This document shows positions 54,714 through 63,878 of a DNA stretch of 64,000 nt, one piece after another. A program made the position numbers and the translations under genes. Under the pieces are notes generated by a model. That model did not search any database and was not told the origin of the DNA. It worked only from the letters and a program-made list of their open reading frames with translations. Every line of letters starts with the position of its first letter. The stretch's first letter is position 1. Source of the stretch: Leptospira inadai serovar Lyme str. 10 (GTDB taxonomy: Bacteria; Spirochaetota; Leptospiria; Leptospirales; Leptospiraceae); the NCBI RefSeq assembly GCF_000243675.2, contig NZ_AHMM02000012.1, positions 7,434 through 71,433 of the forward strand, in the 5' to 3' direction.

Positions 54714-56279
54714 CTAAGGAATTACTTTCAGACGAATGGTGTAATCGTTTTCCATATAGTTGCCGTACGAATCTTTTACGCCCGAAACTCCTCCCTTTAC
54801 GGTGAAACTATACGTGGAGGGCGATTCGGCTAATGCGTACAAGGGGGTAAAGAATACGAATCGATCCGAAGGATAAACGGTATAATTGGTAGGAAGATTC
54901 AAATAGGGACTTCCCGAACTCGGACCGAAATCGAAGCGGAGAGAAAACTCCAAAGAAGATAAGACTATGTTTAAGTCGCGGGGATTTGAGGAAACGTCGC
55001 AGGACGCTTTTGTTGCCCCTCTGCAAAAATAAACGTAAATCGCTTTGCTGCCCGAGGAATAATAATTATAAAGAGGACCGCCCCCGCCGTCGTGAGTTAG
55101 ATCGTTGATTAGTACTTCCGAAAGTGGAACCGTAAAAGCGTTCGTCGAATAGATTCCTTTGACGTGCAGAAAATTACTTCTTGGACCGTTGATTCTTAGA
55201 TTGTATACATATTCTTTAATGAGAGGATTTCCCTCCATGTCTTGAATCGAAGGAGAGATTCGCAGTTGATAAATCCGGCCTATGGATAACTTTTCCAAAG
55301 GTTGGATGAGAAACGAAGTGTTTGTTCCTCCGGAGGTCTCGATCACCGAATACCCTACCGAAGGGGTAAACGATATTCCGTTTTGGAAGGAGGTCTTTCT
55401 TACGGGTTCGGAAAAAGTTAAGGAGAATGCATCGTCTTTTTCAAACCCGTCGATCACGGTGAATTCTTGCCCTAGAAAGGAGGAATTTACCGTGGTGGAT
55501 AGAATCGAATTTAAGTACGGCTTCTCGAAATCGGAACCTACAGTAAAGGAAAAGCGATAGGTTTGTAAGAGGGAATTCCCGGATTGATCTTTGATGGAAT
55601 TGGGAACACTTATAGAATACGTGGTACCAGTGGAGAGTCTTTGTTTTAAGGCAATATCGTAATAGGTAAAATCCGGAGAGACTGTGGAGCTTGCCAGATC
55701 CAATTCGACCGACGGGCTTATATTCATTTCGGTAAAGACCAGGCTAGAATTCATCGGTTTAGAGAAACGAATCCCGATACGAGTATCCGTACTAACGCCG
55801 ATCGAGCCGTTACTCGGAAAAATATTGACAACCGTCGGTTCGGTAGTGTCCGGATTATAGTTGAATCGGATGACGAAGTCCCTTTCCAAATTGATTCCCG
55901 AAGCGTCTTCCGCCAAACTTTTGGATATGGTCAGGATATAATTTCCGCTTTGATTCAGGGGAGAAGAAGGATAAAAGAAGAGAACGTTATTGAACCATTC
56001 AAAACTCCCGCTGATTTGCGCGGTCGGACCTTTCAGAGAAAAGGCGGATTCCGTTCGAGTCTTGTGCATCGTTTTGGAAAATGATACCGATATGGGCATC
56101 ATCGGATCTACGATCGTTTGCTCGTTTAAGGGCCAATTACCCGTGACCCTGGGAGGAGTCAAATCTCCGAGCAGGCCCAATTTAGGAAGGAAGTCTAAAG
56201 GACCTTTTCCGCTCTCGATCAGTTGACTACAGTGTAAAAGGAAGAAGCAGGCAAATAGGATTCTATTTTTCTTTTTCAT
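54714..56279 (-). CDS. Big_5-domain lipoprotein in the RND operon (1)
   Basis: The 521-residue lipoprotein (FACFFLLHC) has four tandem Big_5/SbsA-type Ig-like domains; diagnostic parts are PRVTGNWPLNEQTIVDPMMPISVSFSKTM, TTEPTVVNIFPSNGSIGVSTDTRIGIRFSKPM and KPYLNS...FSLTFSEPVRKTSF. It lies 3 bp upstream of the RND pair. Big_5 domains are usually surface or envelope structural modules. In this operon it may help the pump reach or shape the outer layer. The role is inferred from position only. Confidence 0.82.
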   Translation of the reverse strand: MKKKNRILFACFFLLHCSQLIESGKGPLDFLPKLGLLGDLTPPRVTGNWPLNEQTIVDPMMPISVSFSKTMHKTRTESAFSLKGPTAQISGSFEWFNNVLFFYPSSPLNQSGNYILTISKSLAEDASGINLERDFVIRFNYNPDTTEPTVVNIFPSNGSIGVSTDTRIGIRFSKPMNSSLVFTEMNISPSVELDLASSTVSPDFTYYDIALKQRLSTGTTYSISVPNSIKDQSGNSLLQTYRFSFTVGSDFEKPYLNSILSTTVNSSFLGQEFTVIDGFEKDDAFSLTFSEPVRKTSFQNGISFTPSVGYSVIETSGGTNTSFLIQPLEKLSIGRIYQLRISPSIQDMEGNPLIKEYVYNLRINGPRSNFLHVKGIYSTNAFTVPLSEVLINDLTHDGGGGPLYNYYSSGSKAIYVYFCRGATKASCDVSSNPRDLNIVLSSLEFSLRFDFGPSSGSPYLNLPTNYTVYPSDRFVFFTPLYALAESPSTYSFTVKGGVSGVKDSYGNYMENDYTIRLKVIP

Positions 56280-57874
56280 AATGTTCCCCGTTCGAACAGG
56301 AAAATATAATCCTGGGGAAGACGGTTTTCATTCGTGTCTTTGATACCGGAAGCCCCGCCGCGTATAAGAATTTTGTATTGAATACCGGTTTCAATATTCT
56401 TGAGACCGAATTCGAATGTTCCCGTCGAGGTACATCCGTTCGGACCGTTATACTGTTTATAATAAGTGGAGGGAGATCCCGTACTTGGTCCTCCCGCAAA
56501 ATAGGAAACTGAAATCTGATTGTAGATATCCCCGTCGCCGAATGTCTTTAGAGGACATCCCCCCGGCGCGGAGAAGGAGAGTTTGAATTTATAATCCATC
56601 AATGCACATCCTGTGGATAGGACATCGATTTTATAAACGCGGTCCGGATCCAAAGGAAGTGAAGGAACGTTTGCGTTGCCGTCCGCCGACTCGAGACAAG
56701 AGGAGGATACGGAATACCCGGTGATCGAATTCAATAGGATCGCGCCGCTGTCGACGATCCGATTTACGGTTAAGTCCACTATATAACCGTCGCGCAATGG
56801 TAAGCCGCCGATGGACTCGGCGTTTTGGGCGATCGTCATTCTATACGTGCGATCTTGATCCAAGCGGGCGGACGGGGTGAAGCGAAGGAGAGTCGGCGTG
56901 GCCCAAAGATATTGTCCGGCAATCGAGGGAACAAATTGAATTGCGGACTGGGTTTTTTCCCGATTCATTTCGCCGGAAAAGGCGAATTCGAAAAAATCGT
57001 TTTTTGAGATTCCCGAGATTTCATTCGTCTGAGGCGAGGGATTCAAGAGTCCGATCGGTACGCTATTCGGGACGGCTCTGAAATCGGTTAGATAGGGAGC
57101 GGATGAGATTGCACCGGTATAAAAAATGATCGCATAATCCCGATCCAGCGCGACGCCTTTAGAACTGCTTGCGTTTTTCGAGATGCGCAGGGTGTATGTC
57201 GTGGATAGTGCAAGATCCTTCGTTAACGTTAACGTGATTTTTTTCCCGTCAGGGCTCCATTGGCGAATGAATAATGCGGGGCCTCCTGAAAGGGTGATTG
57301 CATCGTTCGTTTTCGTCACATCCATGGATTCAGAAAAATTGATTTCAGGATTGGTATTTACGGAAACATTATAGGTGATCTGATTGATATTCGGCGGTTT
57401 CGTACCGGTCACATACGGACTCGGTCCGAAACCTTCCGTATAATAATTCGTTATAAAGTTTTCCTTTAAAAAGTTTCCTCGAATATCTTTGACGACACTG
57501 CGATTTAAGCGAATCTCGTATCGTTTCCCCGGAGTCATCCCGTTTCGAAAAATGATCCGGAGTCCGACATCCGAAACCCATTCGAATCGAACGTTATTAT
57601 TTCCCCCCACGCTCAAAACCGTAATCCCCGATTCGACGGAATTTTTATCCATCGGTTGCGAGAATAATAGGGAAGCGTCCGAGTGAATCGAGATTTCCCT
57701 TTGGTCCAACCCGGGAGAGGCGAATGTTATACGCGGTGATTCGAATTCTCCCGTACTTGCCAGTCCGAGATGAGAGATACGATCGATCCATTTTTGCGGA
57801 TCATTACCGCACCTGAAAAATAAAAAGGCGATCGATGAGACGGACACAATCGTAAGTAATCGAAATCGATTCAT
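56276..57874 (-). CDS. Big_5-domain lipoprotein in the RND operon (2)
   Basis: The 532-residue protein has a signal peptide with a lipobox-like end (VSSIAFLFFRC) and Big_5-type domains (SPRITFASPGLDQREISIHSDASLLFSQPM, NINQITYNVSVNTNPEINFSESMD, ENEFFEFAFSGEMNREKT-like block). It resembles the neighbouring Big_5 lipoprotein in architecture and ends with a similar GGASGIKDT...N-LPQDYIF strand. The two genes overlap by 4 bp and are probably an ancient tandem duplication. Confidence 0.82.
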   Translation of the reverse strand: MNRFRLLTIVSVSSIAFLFFRCGNDPQKWIDRISHLGLASTGEFESPRITFASPGLDQREISIHSDASLLFSQPMDKNSVESGITVLSVGGNNNVRFEWVSDVGLRIIFRNGMTPGKRYEIRLNRSVVKDIRGNFLKENFITNYYTEGFGPSPYVTGTKPPNINQITYNVSVNTNPEINFSESMDVTKTNDAITLSGGPALFIRQWSPDGKKITLTLTKDLALSTTYTLRISKNASSSKGVALDRDYAIIFYTGAISSAPYLTDFRAVPNSVPIGLLNPSPQTNEISGISKNDFFEFAFSGEMNREKTQSAIQFVPSIAGQYLWATPTLLRFTPSARLDQDRTYRMTIAQNAESIGGLPLRDGYIVDLTVNRIVDSGAILLNSITGYSVSSSCLESADGNANVPSLPLDPDRVYKIDVLSTGCALMDYKFKLSFSAPGGCPLKTFGDGDIYNQISVSYFAGGPSTGSPSTYYKQYNGPNGCTSTGTFEFGLKNIETGIQYKILIRGGASGIKDTNENRLPQDYIFLFERGTL

Positions 57875-58509
57875 TTTTTTGCCTCGGCAAGAGAATTTCG
57901 TTCGATCGCTGCTTTTTCAGGAAGGCCCACCTCTTCATAAAGTTTTCCTAAATCACGATGTATTTTGTCGAAGCCTATCTTAATGTATTTCGCCCTATTA
58001 TATTCGAGTAATGCTTCTCTTATCTTTCCTTCCGATTCCAGGATCTTAGCCAAATAATAGTGGGCTTCGAATTGATTTTCATCCGACTCGAGGACCGCTT
58101 CCAATTCCCGCTTTGCCAGTTCGTTCTTGCCGCCTTCCGCGAGATACACTCTGGCCCGCCAAAATCGTAGGGTTGCATTTCCCGGAAACCGATCCAATCC
58201 TTTGGAAAGGATCGTTTCGCTTTCCCGCATTTTACCTTGGAAATAGAAGGTCTTTCCTAACATTATATAGGCGGGCAAAAAGGAAGAATCCGTATCGATG
58301 ACGTTCGTAAAGAACTCCGAGGATTTTTGCAATTCCCGATTTATGTAAGCCTTCTTTCCTTCTTGAAAGAGTTGAAGGACTGTCGCTTCGTCGGCCTTGC
58401 AACTCCAACTCCAGCCGATGGCAAGCGCACAAACGGATAAGACCACGCCTTGCCTTTTTGCAAGCGGACGAATCATCCGTTCCATTTCGTATCTTGGTTC
58501 AGGCTCCAT
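57871..58509 (-). CDS. TPR-repeat lipoprotein in the RND operon
   Basis: The 212-residue protein has a signal ending ALAIGWSWSC and TPR repeats (AYINRELQKSSEFFTNVIDTD, AYIMLGKTFYFQGKMRESETILSKGLDRFP, AHYYLAKILESEGKIREALLEYNRAKYI, LGKLYEEVGLPEKAAIERN). It overlaps the following Big_5 gene by 4 bp. TPR proteins often hold partner proteins together; here the candidates are the Big_5 and RND proteins. Confidence 0.82.
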   Translation of the reverse strand: MEPEPRYEMERMIRPLAKRQGVVLSVCALAIGWSWSCKADEATVLQLFQEGKKAYINRELQKSSEFFTNVIDTDSSFLPAYIMLGKTFYFQGKMRESETILSKGLDRFPGNATLRFWRARVYLAEGGKNELAKRELEAVLESDENQFEAHYYLAKILESEGKIREALLEYNRAKYIKIGFDKIHRDLGKLYEEVGLPEKAAIERNSLAEAKK

Positions 58510-58536
58510 GAATCACCAACAATTGAATTCTATTTT

Positions 58537-59190
58537 TTACTGTTTTAGAAGATCGTCGGAATATATTTCTTTTTGAATCAGCTTGATTCGATTCGCGGCT
58601 CTCATTTTTCCGACGATCACTTTCTTGCGATCTTCCGCGGCTTCCAAAAGAGCTTTTATCTTTATGGAAAGAGCGGAATTTCTAAGTTTTCTTTTTATCT
58701 CGTCGGGATTTTTTTCTTTTAGTAATTCCTTGTTTGCGGCATAATATTTTTCGAGTAAGGCTTCGTCGATTTCCGTATCGGATGCGTTTTCCAAAACTTT
58801 TAAGCGACCGGATTCCTTATCCAGATAATAGGAAATGACGGCTCTCCGTACGAACGGCCATAGATACCGATTCATCTCTCTGGAATCGATATCCGTCTTG
58901 GCGAGTGCTTCGTTTAAAAGTACGGTTTCTTCGGCATACGCTTCTAAAGCCCCCATCACTTCCTTCGGCTCCGGCAAATCGTATTTTCCCGCTAACACTT
59001 TTCTCTCGAATAAGAATTCTTCTCGAAATTTCTTTGCAGAATATTCGGTGCCGTTCAGGGAAAAAACGGGCGGAGACCCCTTTCGTTCGGAGATCCAAGC
59101 GTTGATCGTTTTGGATAGTTCCAATTTAGGGGAACAGGTCGTAAGGAAAAGTATGGAAAGGAATGATAATCGCTGGTACATGTTCCGCAT
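58537..59190 (-). CDS. SurA N-domain-like lipoprotein
   Basis: The 217-residue lipoprotein (FLSILFLTTC) resembles the N-terminal chaperone part of SurA-like peptidyl-prolyl isomerases without the isomerase domains: VFSLNGTEYSAKKFREEF, AYAEETVLLNEALAKTDID, VRRAVISYYLDKES, SDTEIDEALLEKYY. It could chaperone the outer-membrane or exported components of the same locus. The assignment is by pattern. Confidence 0.65.
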   Translation of the reverse strand: MRNMYQRLSFLSILFLTTCSPKLELSKTINAWISERKGSPPVFSLNGTEYSAKKFREEFLFERKVLAGKYDLPEPKEVMGALEAYAEETVLLNEALAKTDIDSREMNRYLWPFVRRAVISYYLDKESGRLKVLENASDTEIDEALLEKYYAANKELLKEKNPDEIKRKLRNSALSIKIKALLEAAEDRKKVIVGKMRAANRIKLIQKEIYSDDLLKQ

Positions 59191-59191
59191 T

Positions 59192-59743
59192 TTATCGAGT
59201 TATCTCCCTGATTTTTCCATGAGCATCCTTGATCTGCGCTCCGTATCGCAGAGGCTCGGCTAATTCAATGAATTTTTCGTAATATTCAATCGCTTCTTTA
59301 CCCGATTTCAAAGAAGAAGCTACGATACCTGCATTATAAAATGCTTCGGGAAAATCGTTCGAAAATGCCTTTTTATAATTCTCGAGGGCGGCTTTACGCT
59401 TATTTAGTTTTTGGTATGAGACCCCTAGATTGAAGTAACCCATTTTATACTGAGGATCGATTTCCACACTTTTTGCAAAGAAAACGATCGCTTCCTCTAC
59501 TCTTTCCTTTATTAATAGAGAAGCGCCTACGTTACTAGCATATTCCGGATTTTTCGGATCGAGTTGAACGGCTTCTAAAAAGTATTCTTTCGCTCCTTCG
59601 GAATTGCCATTCCGGAATTCGATGAGGCCTAACGTGTTTTTCTTCTCTGCATTCATGCGATTCTGATCAATACTATCGCAATTGAGAAGCAAGCAGACAA
59701 GTCCGATTGCAAAAGTTTCCTTATATTTAAAATATCTTTGCAA
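59192..59743 (-). CDS. TPR-repeat lipoprotein, first gene of the leftward efflux arm
   Basis: The 183-residue lipoprotein (IGLVCLLLNC) is almost entirely TPR repeats (LGLIEFRNGNSEGAKEYFLEAVQLDPKNPEYASN, EEAIVFFAKSVEIDPQYKMGYFNLGVSYQKLNKRKAALENYKKAF). It is separated from the next gene by one base. The leftward arm is therefore one tight seven-gene unit. Confidence 0.85.
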   Translation of the reverse strand: MQRYFKYKETFAIGLVCLLLNCDSIDQNRMNAEKKNTLGLIEFRNGNSEGAKEYFLEAVQLDPKNPEYASNVGASLLIKERVEEAIVFFAKSVEIDPQYKMGYFNLGVSYQKLNKRKAALENYKKAFSNDFPEAFYNAGIVASSLKSGKEAIEYYEKFIELAEPLRYGAQIKDAHGKIREITR

Positions 59744-59779
59744 TTTTTAGAGTGCCTTCAAATAGCTGTTAGAAACTTT

Positions 59780-59799
59780 ACACATCCTGTCTGTGTCAA
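59780..59799. promoter_or_regulatory. Control region between the two efflux arms
   Basis: The 96 bp between the divergent arms carry ACACA-7-TGTGT (59780-59796), overlapping a minus-strand TTGACA (59794-59799), which could be the -35 of the leftward arm. The rightward side is AT-rich (AAATAAATAAAATATATAAA). A single bound regulator here could control both arms. Confidence 0.35.
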
Positions 59800-59839
59800 G
59801 AAATAAATAAAATATATAAAGAAAGCTACTTGGTACACT

Positions 59840-60505
59840 ATGTATTCGAAATTGATATATTATTTTTTCATTTTTCCTTCATTCTCGGTTTTTTTAAATT
59901 GTTCTAGTCTTTTTGGGATATATTTCTCGGCCACGTCTACGATTCGATCTACGCCGGTGGATGGGAAAAGTCTGGTAGCTGGAGAACGAATTTTAGTTCT
60001 GCGATTCGTTTCTAAGTCGGCCAATCAGCCGAGCGTTTCTTCTTCCTTATTTTCCGATAATTTGACTCTCTTTCTTGAGATGGAGGGTTTTCAGACGATT
60101 CAGTCGGAAGAAGGTTTTTCTTCTAAGTCGACTGCATCCGCCGTTTCGAGCCTGCCTAACTCGTCCTCTCTTTCCTCCTTGGCAGATAAGGAAACCAAGT
60201 TGACGATCTCCGACTCGAATCAAAGACCGTTTCGATTCAATCCATTGCTTTCTTCCGAAGAGGCAAGGGAATTCTGCTCTTCGAAGCAGGCGGACTATGT
60301 CCTAGGCGGCTTTCTCTACGAATCTCAGGCAGGTGATGTTTTAAATCCGGTTTTTAGCTCTGGGATTATCGCAACGATCTATAATCGGAACGGAGTGCTC
60401 GTAAATCGATTTCAAGTCGCCGACGATCGGAAGATGGAGATTTTTTCCATTAATTCGGAAACGGCCCGTTTGCTTGCTAAAAAGATCGGCAAGATACTTA
60501 AGTAA
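59840..60505 (+). CDS. Lipoprotein of the efflux locus, TolB-N/FlgO-like
   Basis: The 221-residue lipoprotein (SFSVFLNC) has a domain layout like the small periplasmic FlgO/TolB-N family: ERILVLRFVS, NLTLFLEMEGFQTIQSEEG, and ADYVLGGFLYE with a final AARLLAKKIGKILK-type helix. It probably works as a periplasmic accessory at the outer membrane. It is the first gene of the rightward arm, 21 bp before the TolC-like gene. Confidence 0.65.
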   Translation: MYSKLIYYFFIFPSFSVFLNCSSLFGIYFSATSTIRSTPVDGKSLVAGERILVLRFVSKSANQPSVSSSLFSDNLTLFLEMEGFQTIQSEEGFSSKSTASAVSSLPNSSSLSSLADKETKLTISDSNQRPFRFNPLLSSEEAREFCSSKQADYVLGGFLYESQAGDVLNPVFSSGIIATIYNRNGVLVNRFQVADDRKMEIFSINSETARLLAKKIGKILK

Positions 60506-60526
60506 CAATTTCGATCGGATTCAGAG

Positions 60527-61927
60527 ATGAAACGGCAAACGAGTCCTGTCCGAGAATGGATAATCCTACTTGGTCTTGTCTTTTTCTTTGGAGAGGAACT
60601 CTCCGCGGATTCTCTTGTTTTGGATATCGTCGGAGCCGAAAAGATCGGGATCGAGAGAAGTCCTGAAATCGGCCTGATCAGTTCTCAGCAACAGATTAAG
60701 CGGCTTCTGCTAAATGAAAGTTGGAGAGCCTATTTTCCGACGGCTACCGTTAGATGGGATCGTTCCTTGAACTATACCTCCAGTTCGGACGATAGTCGTA
60801 GCCAAAGAGTGACCTTAAATGTAGAGCAAATCATTTTTGACGGAGGTAGGCGCTCCCTTTCCCTGGACGCCGCCTTGAGCGATCTGGCACTTGCAAAATA
60901 CGATCTACGCATCGCGCTAAACGATCTTAGGTTTAAAATTCGGTCGAAATTCTACGATATTTTAAGCCGGAAATCGAGAGTCGAGGTTCTGGAAAAATCG
61001 ATTCATCGACAATCGGAACAGATCGCCATGAGCCGACGAGAATTGTCGTTGGGAGAGACGACTCAGATTAAAGTCATCGAATTACAAAATCGCTTAAACG
61101 AAATCAAGCTCCAATTCGAGACCGCAAAATTGGAATATAGTAATTTATTAGAAGATTTTAAAATTCAGTTGCGATTACCGGGGGATACGGATTTGGACCT
61201 CAAGGGGGATTTGCTCTCTTCGGTAAAATTCTCCTTTGCGGAGTTGAAGGAGGAAAATCTATTTTCTCTCGCTCAAAAATTTCGAGTGGACTTCGATCGG
61301 GTAAAAACGAAGGAACTACAAACATACTCTCAGTATCAATATGCGAAGTCGTTTTATATTCCGACGGTTTCCTTAGGCGGTTTTTACGGATATTCCGGTC
61401 AGGAATATCCTCCGCGTCAGCCGGAATGGGGTTTGAATTTTAGACTCTCCATGCTTTTGGGTCCGAACCAGATTCAGGATAGTTCCAATTTCGTTTCCAG
61501 GCGGGAAGATACGGAACGTTCCTTATCCTCATCTACGTCGATCTCGCTTTACGATCAACTCAGCTATAAACGTCAGATCGTATCCACCGGAATCGAAGCG
61601 TACCAGGCTAAGATCGCTAGAAAGCAGTTGGACGACATCGTTCTTTCGCAAGTCAGAAAAAGTCTAAAAAATCTTAGGATTAGCTGGGACGCGATGAATC
61701 AGGCGGACGAGAATATCTCCATTTTTGAAAAGAGAATCCAGATCGTCGAGCTACAGGTCAAGTTGGGCGAAGCGACCCGTCCTCAACTTGCGGAAACCGA
61801 GATTCGATATCTCGAGGCTAAAAACGCGCAAATCGCCGCGCGACTCAGATACATGAATTCCATCGCCGAGCTCGAACTTGCAACCGGTTTGAATCTGGAC
61901 GATTTGCGCTTGGTAGAGATATTATAA
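60527..61927 (+). CDS. TolC-like outer-membrane channel
   Basis: The 466-residue protein has a signal peptide and two related long helical halves typical of TolC (about 50-230 and 265-460; LDAALSDLALAKYDLRIALNDLRFKIRSKFYDIL and LDDIVLSQVRKSLKNLRISWDAM). It also has amphipathic strand pairs ending in aromatic residues (VSLGGFYGYSGQEYPP, WGLNFRLSMLL). It should form the outer-membrane exit duct of the RND system. Confidence 0.9.
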   Translation: MKRQTSPVREWIILLGLVFFFGEELSADSLVLDIVGAEKIGIERSPEIGLISSQQQIKRLLLNESWRAYFPTATVRWDRSLNYTSSSDDSRSQRVTLNVEQIIFDGGRRSLSLDAALSDLALAKYDLRIALNDLRFKIRSKFYDILSRKSRVEVLEKSIHRQSEQIAMSRRELSLGETTQIKVIELQNRLNEIKLQFETAKLEYSNLLEDFKIQLRLPGDTDLDLKGDLLSSVKFSFAELKEENLFSLAQKFRVDFDRVKTKELQTYSQYQYAKSFYIPTVSLGGFYGYSGQEYPPRQPEWGLNFRLSMLLGPNQIQDSSNFVSRREDTERSLSSSTSISLYDQLSYKRQIVSTGIEAYQAKIARKQLDDIVLSQVRKSLKNLRISWDAMNQADENISIFEKRIQIVELQVKLGEATRPQLAETEIRYLEAKNAQIAARLRYMNSIAELELATGLNLDDLRLVEIL

Positions 61928-61952
61928 AATTAGAATAGACTGGTTTTCGAAT

Positions 61953-63389
61953 ATGATGCATTGTTTTCAATTCTCCTCCGTTTTACGATGGTGGATTAGT
62001 TTCTTTTTCCTTTGGGTCCTTTGCTGCAATAAGGATAAGAAGCCGATCGAGGACGAACCCTTGGAATCCAAGATTCGTTTGGAGCAGGTCAGGCTTTCGG
62101 ATTCGAGCCGGAACCTGAAAGTGTTCGGATCCGTTTCTTTCTTTAAAAAAGCGGAGATTACATCCAAGGTCTTGGGAAGAATCGAAACATATTTTAAGGA
62201 AGAGGGGGAATTTGTTTCCGCAGGGGATGTTCTCGCGAAAATGGAAACACTTAGTTTGGAAATTCAACTTTCCAAGGATCTTGCAAGTTTGGAAGTGCAG
62301 TCCCGCCAGAGGGATCTCGCTCAGGCGAAATTGACGATGGCAAGGCAAAGAGTGGACCGCGAATTGGCAAATATCGAAAAAGCCGAGGCGGATGTCACGG
62401 ACGCTAGAGAAATCCGTAATAATTTACGTCGTAGTGCGGAAAATAAAAAGAAACTCTTCGAAGCAGGAGCCGTATCCGAAACCGAATTGAAATCCATAGA
62501 GACGTCATTAAATTCTTCTAATATATCTTTATTCAAAGCGGAAAAGAATCTAGAGAGTTTAAAGCTGGGTTACAGGAAGGAGGATCTAAAAAAGGCCAAT
62601 ATTCCTATTCCGAAAACCGAATCGGAATTGAGGGAAGCGTTTATTCGTCTGAATACGATGATTGAAGGCGCGGAATTGGATATGTCCGAAGCCAATTTGA
62701 AGGCGACGAAGAAGAATATCGAGGCCACCGAGTTACTCTTAAAGGAAGCCCGGATTAAATCTCCGATCAAAGGGATTATCGCGACTCGGATGAAGGGTCA
62801 GGGCGAAGCGGTTAAGGAAGGTGAGGCGTTGTACGTGGTCGTGGATACGAGTAAAGTGATTTTGAAATTTAACGTAACGGAATCGGATTTATGGAAACTC
62901 AAAAAGGATCAAACGGTGAAATTCACTTTAGACGCGTATCCGGATCGGAATTTTGTGGGATTCGTTCATATCATTTCGCCTTTGGTGGATCCTCAGACAA
63001 GAACCGTAGAGGTGAAGGTCTTGTCGGAAAACGCTAATTTTTCCTTGAAACCCGGAATGTTCACTCGAGGAGAAATCCTGCAGGAAGATGATAAAAAGAG
63101 AACGTTTCAAATTCCCGCCTCGGCCTTATCCAAGCAAGTGGAGAAACGGGGCGTCGCTTGGGTTGCGGATGCGGAAGGCAGGCTATTTCCAAAATCCGTA
63201 GATGTTATTCGGGTAACAGGAAACGATCTGGAAGTGACGGGTCCTTTACAAGAGGGAGCTTGGATCGCCGTCACCGAGCTGGAAAAAATTTCCGAGGGAC
63301 AGGTCGCGAAGCTTCCGAAAGAGAAATCACCGGATTCAAAAAAGGGAACGGTTCCGGAAACTCAGGTTAGGGAAAATTCGAACAATTGA
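61953..63389 (+). CDS. HlyD/MFP-type periplasmic adaptor
   Basis: The 478-residue lipoprotein (FFFLWVLCC) has the adaptor order: a lipoyl-like half motif (KVLGRIETYFKEEGEFVSAGDVLAKMET), a long coiled coil (about 115-260), the second half motif (IKSPIKGIIATRMKGQGEAVKEGEALYVVVD), and beta-barrel segments (FVGFVHIISPLVDPQTRTVEVKV). It links the RND pumps to the TolC channel. Its 3' end overlaps the following leftward gene by 23 bp. Confidence 0.92.
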   Translation: MMHCFQFSSVLRWWISFFFLWVLCCNKDKKPIEDEPLESKIRLEQVRLSDSSRNLKVFGSVSFFKKAEITSKVLGRIETYFKEEGEFVSAGDVLAKMETLSLEIQLSKDLASLEVQSRQRDLAQAKLTMARQRVDRELANIEKAEADVTDAREIRNNLRRSAENKKKLFEAGAVSETELKSIETSLNSSNISLFKAEKNLESLKLGYRKEDLKKANIPIPKTESELREAFIRLNTMIEGAELDMSEANLKATKKNIEATELLLKEARIKSPIKGIIATRMKGQGEAVKEGEALYVVVDTSKVILKFNVTESDLWKLKKDQTVKFTLDAYPDRNFVGFVHIISPLVDPQTRTVEVKVLSENANFSLKPGMFTRGEILQEDDKKRTFQIPASALSKQVEKRGVAWVADAEGRLFPKSVDVIRVTGNDLEVTGPLQEGAWIAVTELEKISEGQVAKLPKEKSPDSKKGTVPETQVRENSNN

Positions 63390-63825
63390 CTAGAATATCC
63401 AGAACGTCTCTTCCGGAAATGCTCCCTACTCCATTCGGGACCACGCAATTTTTTCCTATCGGTTGACTCAGGACGTTCACGGAATACGGATTTTGGTTGG
63501 GGTAGGTTGCGGGAAACCGGAATACTCCATTGATATTGATTTGAAGAACATCCACATTATTGTTTTGCAAGAGTAACACACTGGAAAGTGAAAGTCCATT
63601 GACCTGTCCTCCTACATAATATCGTCCCGATTCGGAATTGCCATTCCCCTCGATCCCCGCCTGTTGTGAAAGAAGGGAAAAAAATCGAGACCGCATTTCT
63701 TCCTCACGAATATCCTTGGGCGGGCCGCAGTAGACAGAGGACAGAAGCAGAAGACAGAAGACAGAGGACTGAGGACAGAACATAGGTAAGCAGAATTTCC
63801 ATAGTCTAAAGAAAGATTTTTGCAT
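63367..63825 (-). CDS. Secreted/lipoprotein-like protein with a repeat-derived signal peptide
   Basis: The 152-residue protein has a mature part with motifs common in Leptospira lipoproteins (VGGQVNGLSLSSVLLLQNNN, INGVFRFPATYPNQNPYSV, NVLSQPIGKNCVVPNGVGSI, a final Cys). Everything before the junction Cys (MFCPQSSVFCLLLLSSVYC and the residues upstream) is encoded by the CAGAGGACAG repeat read on the minus strand. The longer start at 63825 adds basic residues (K3, R7, K10), which makes a better signal peptide than the ATG at 63783. The residue before the junction Cys is Tyr, a poor lipobox. Confidence 0.65.
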   Translation of the reverse strand: MQKSFFRLWKFCLPMFCPQSSVFCLLLLSSVYCGPPKDIREEEMRSRFFSLLSQQAGIEGNGNSESGRYYVGGQVNGLSLSSVLLLQNNNVDVLQININGVFRFPATYPNQNPYSVNVLSQPIGKNCVVPNGVGSISGRDVLDILVNCSNFP

Positions 63826-63878
63826 TATAGTAGATTCTTTCTCCTACCCCAGCATTTCCAACATCTAGCAGCTTCGTT
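63735..63878 (+). repeat. CAGAGGACAG-family repeat, copy 10
   Basis: The copy has left-end variants (CAGAGGACAGAAGCAGAAGA), CATAGGTAAGCAG and the core GAAAGATTTTTGCATTATAG, and breaks off at GCAGCTTCG, where copy 11 begins. It overlaps the N-terminal coding part of the leftward gene. Confidence 0.8.
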
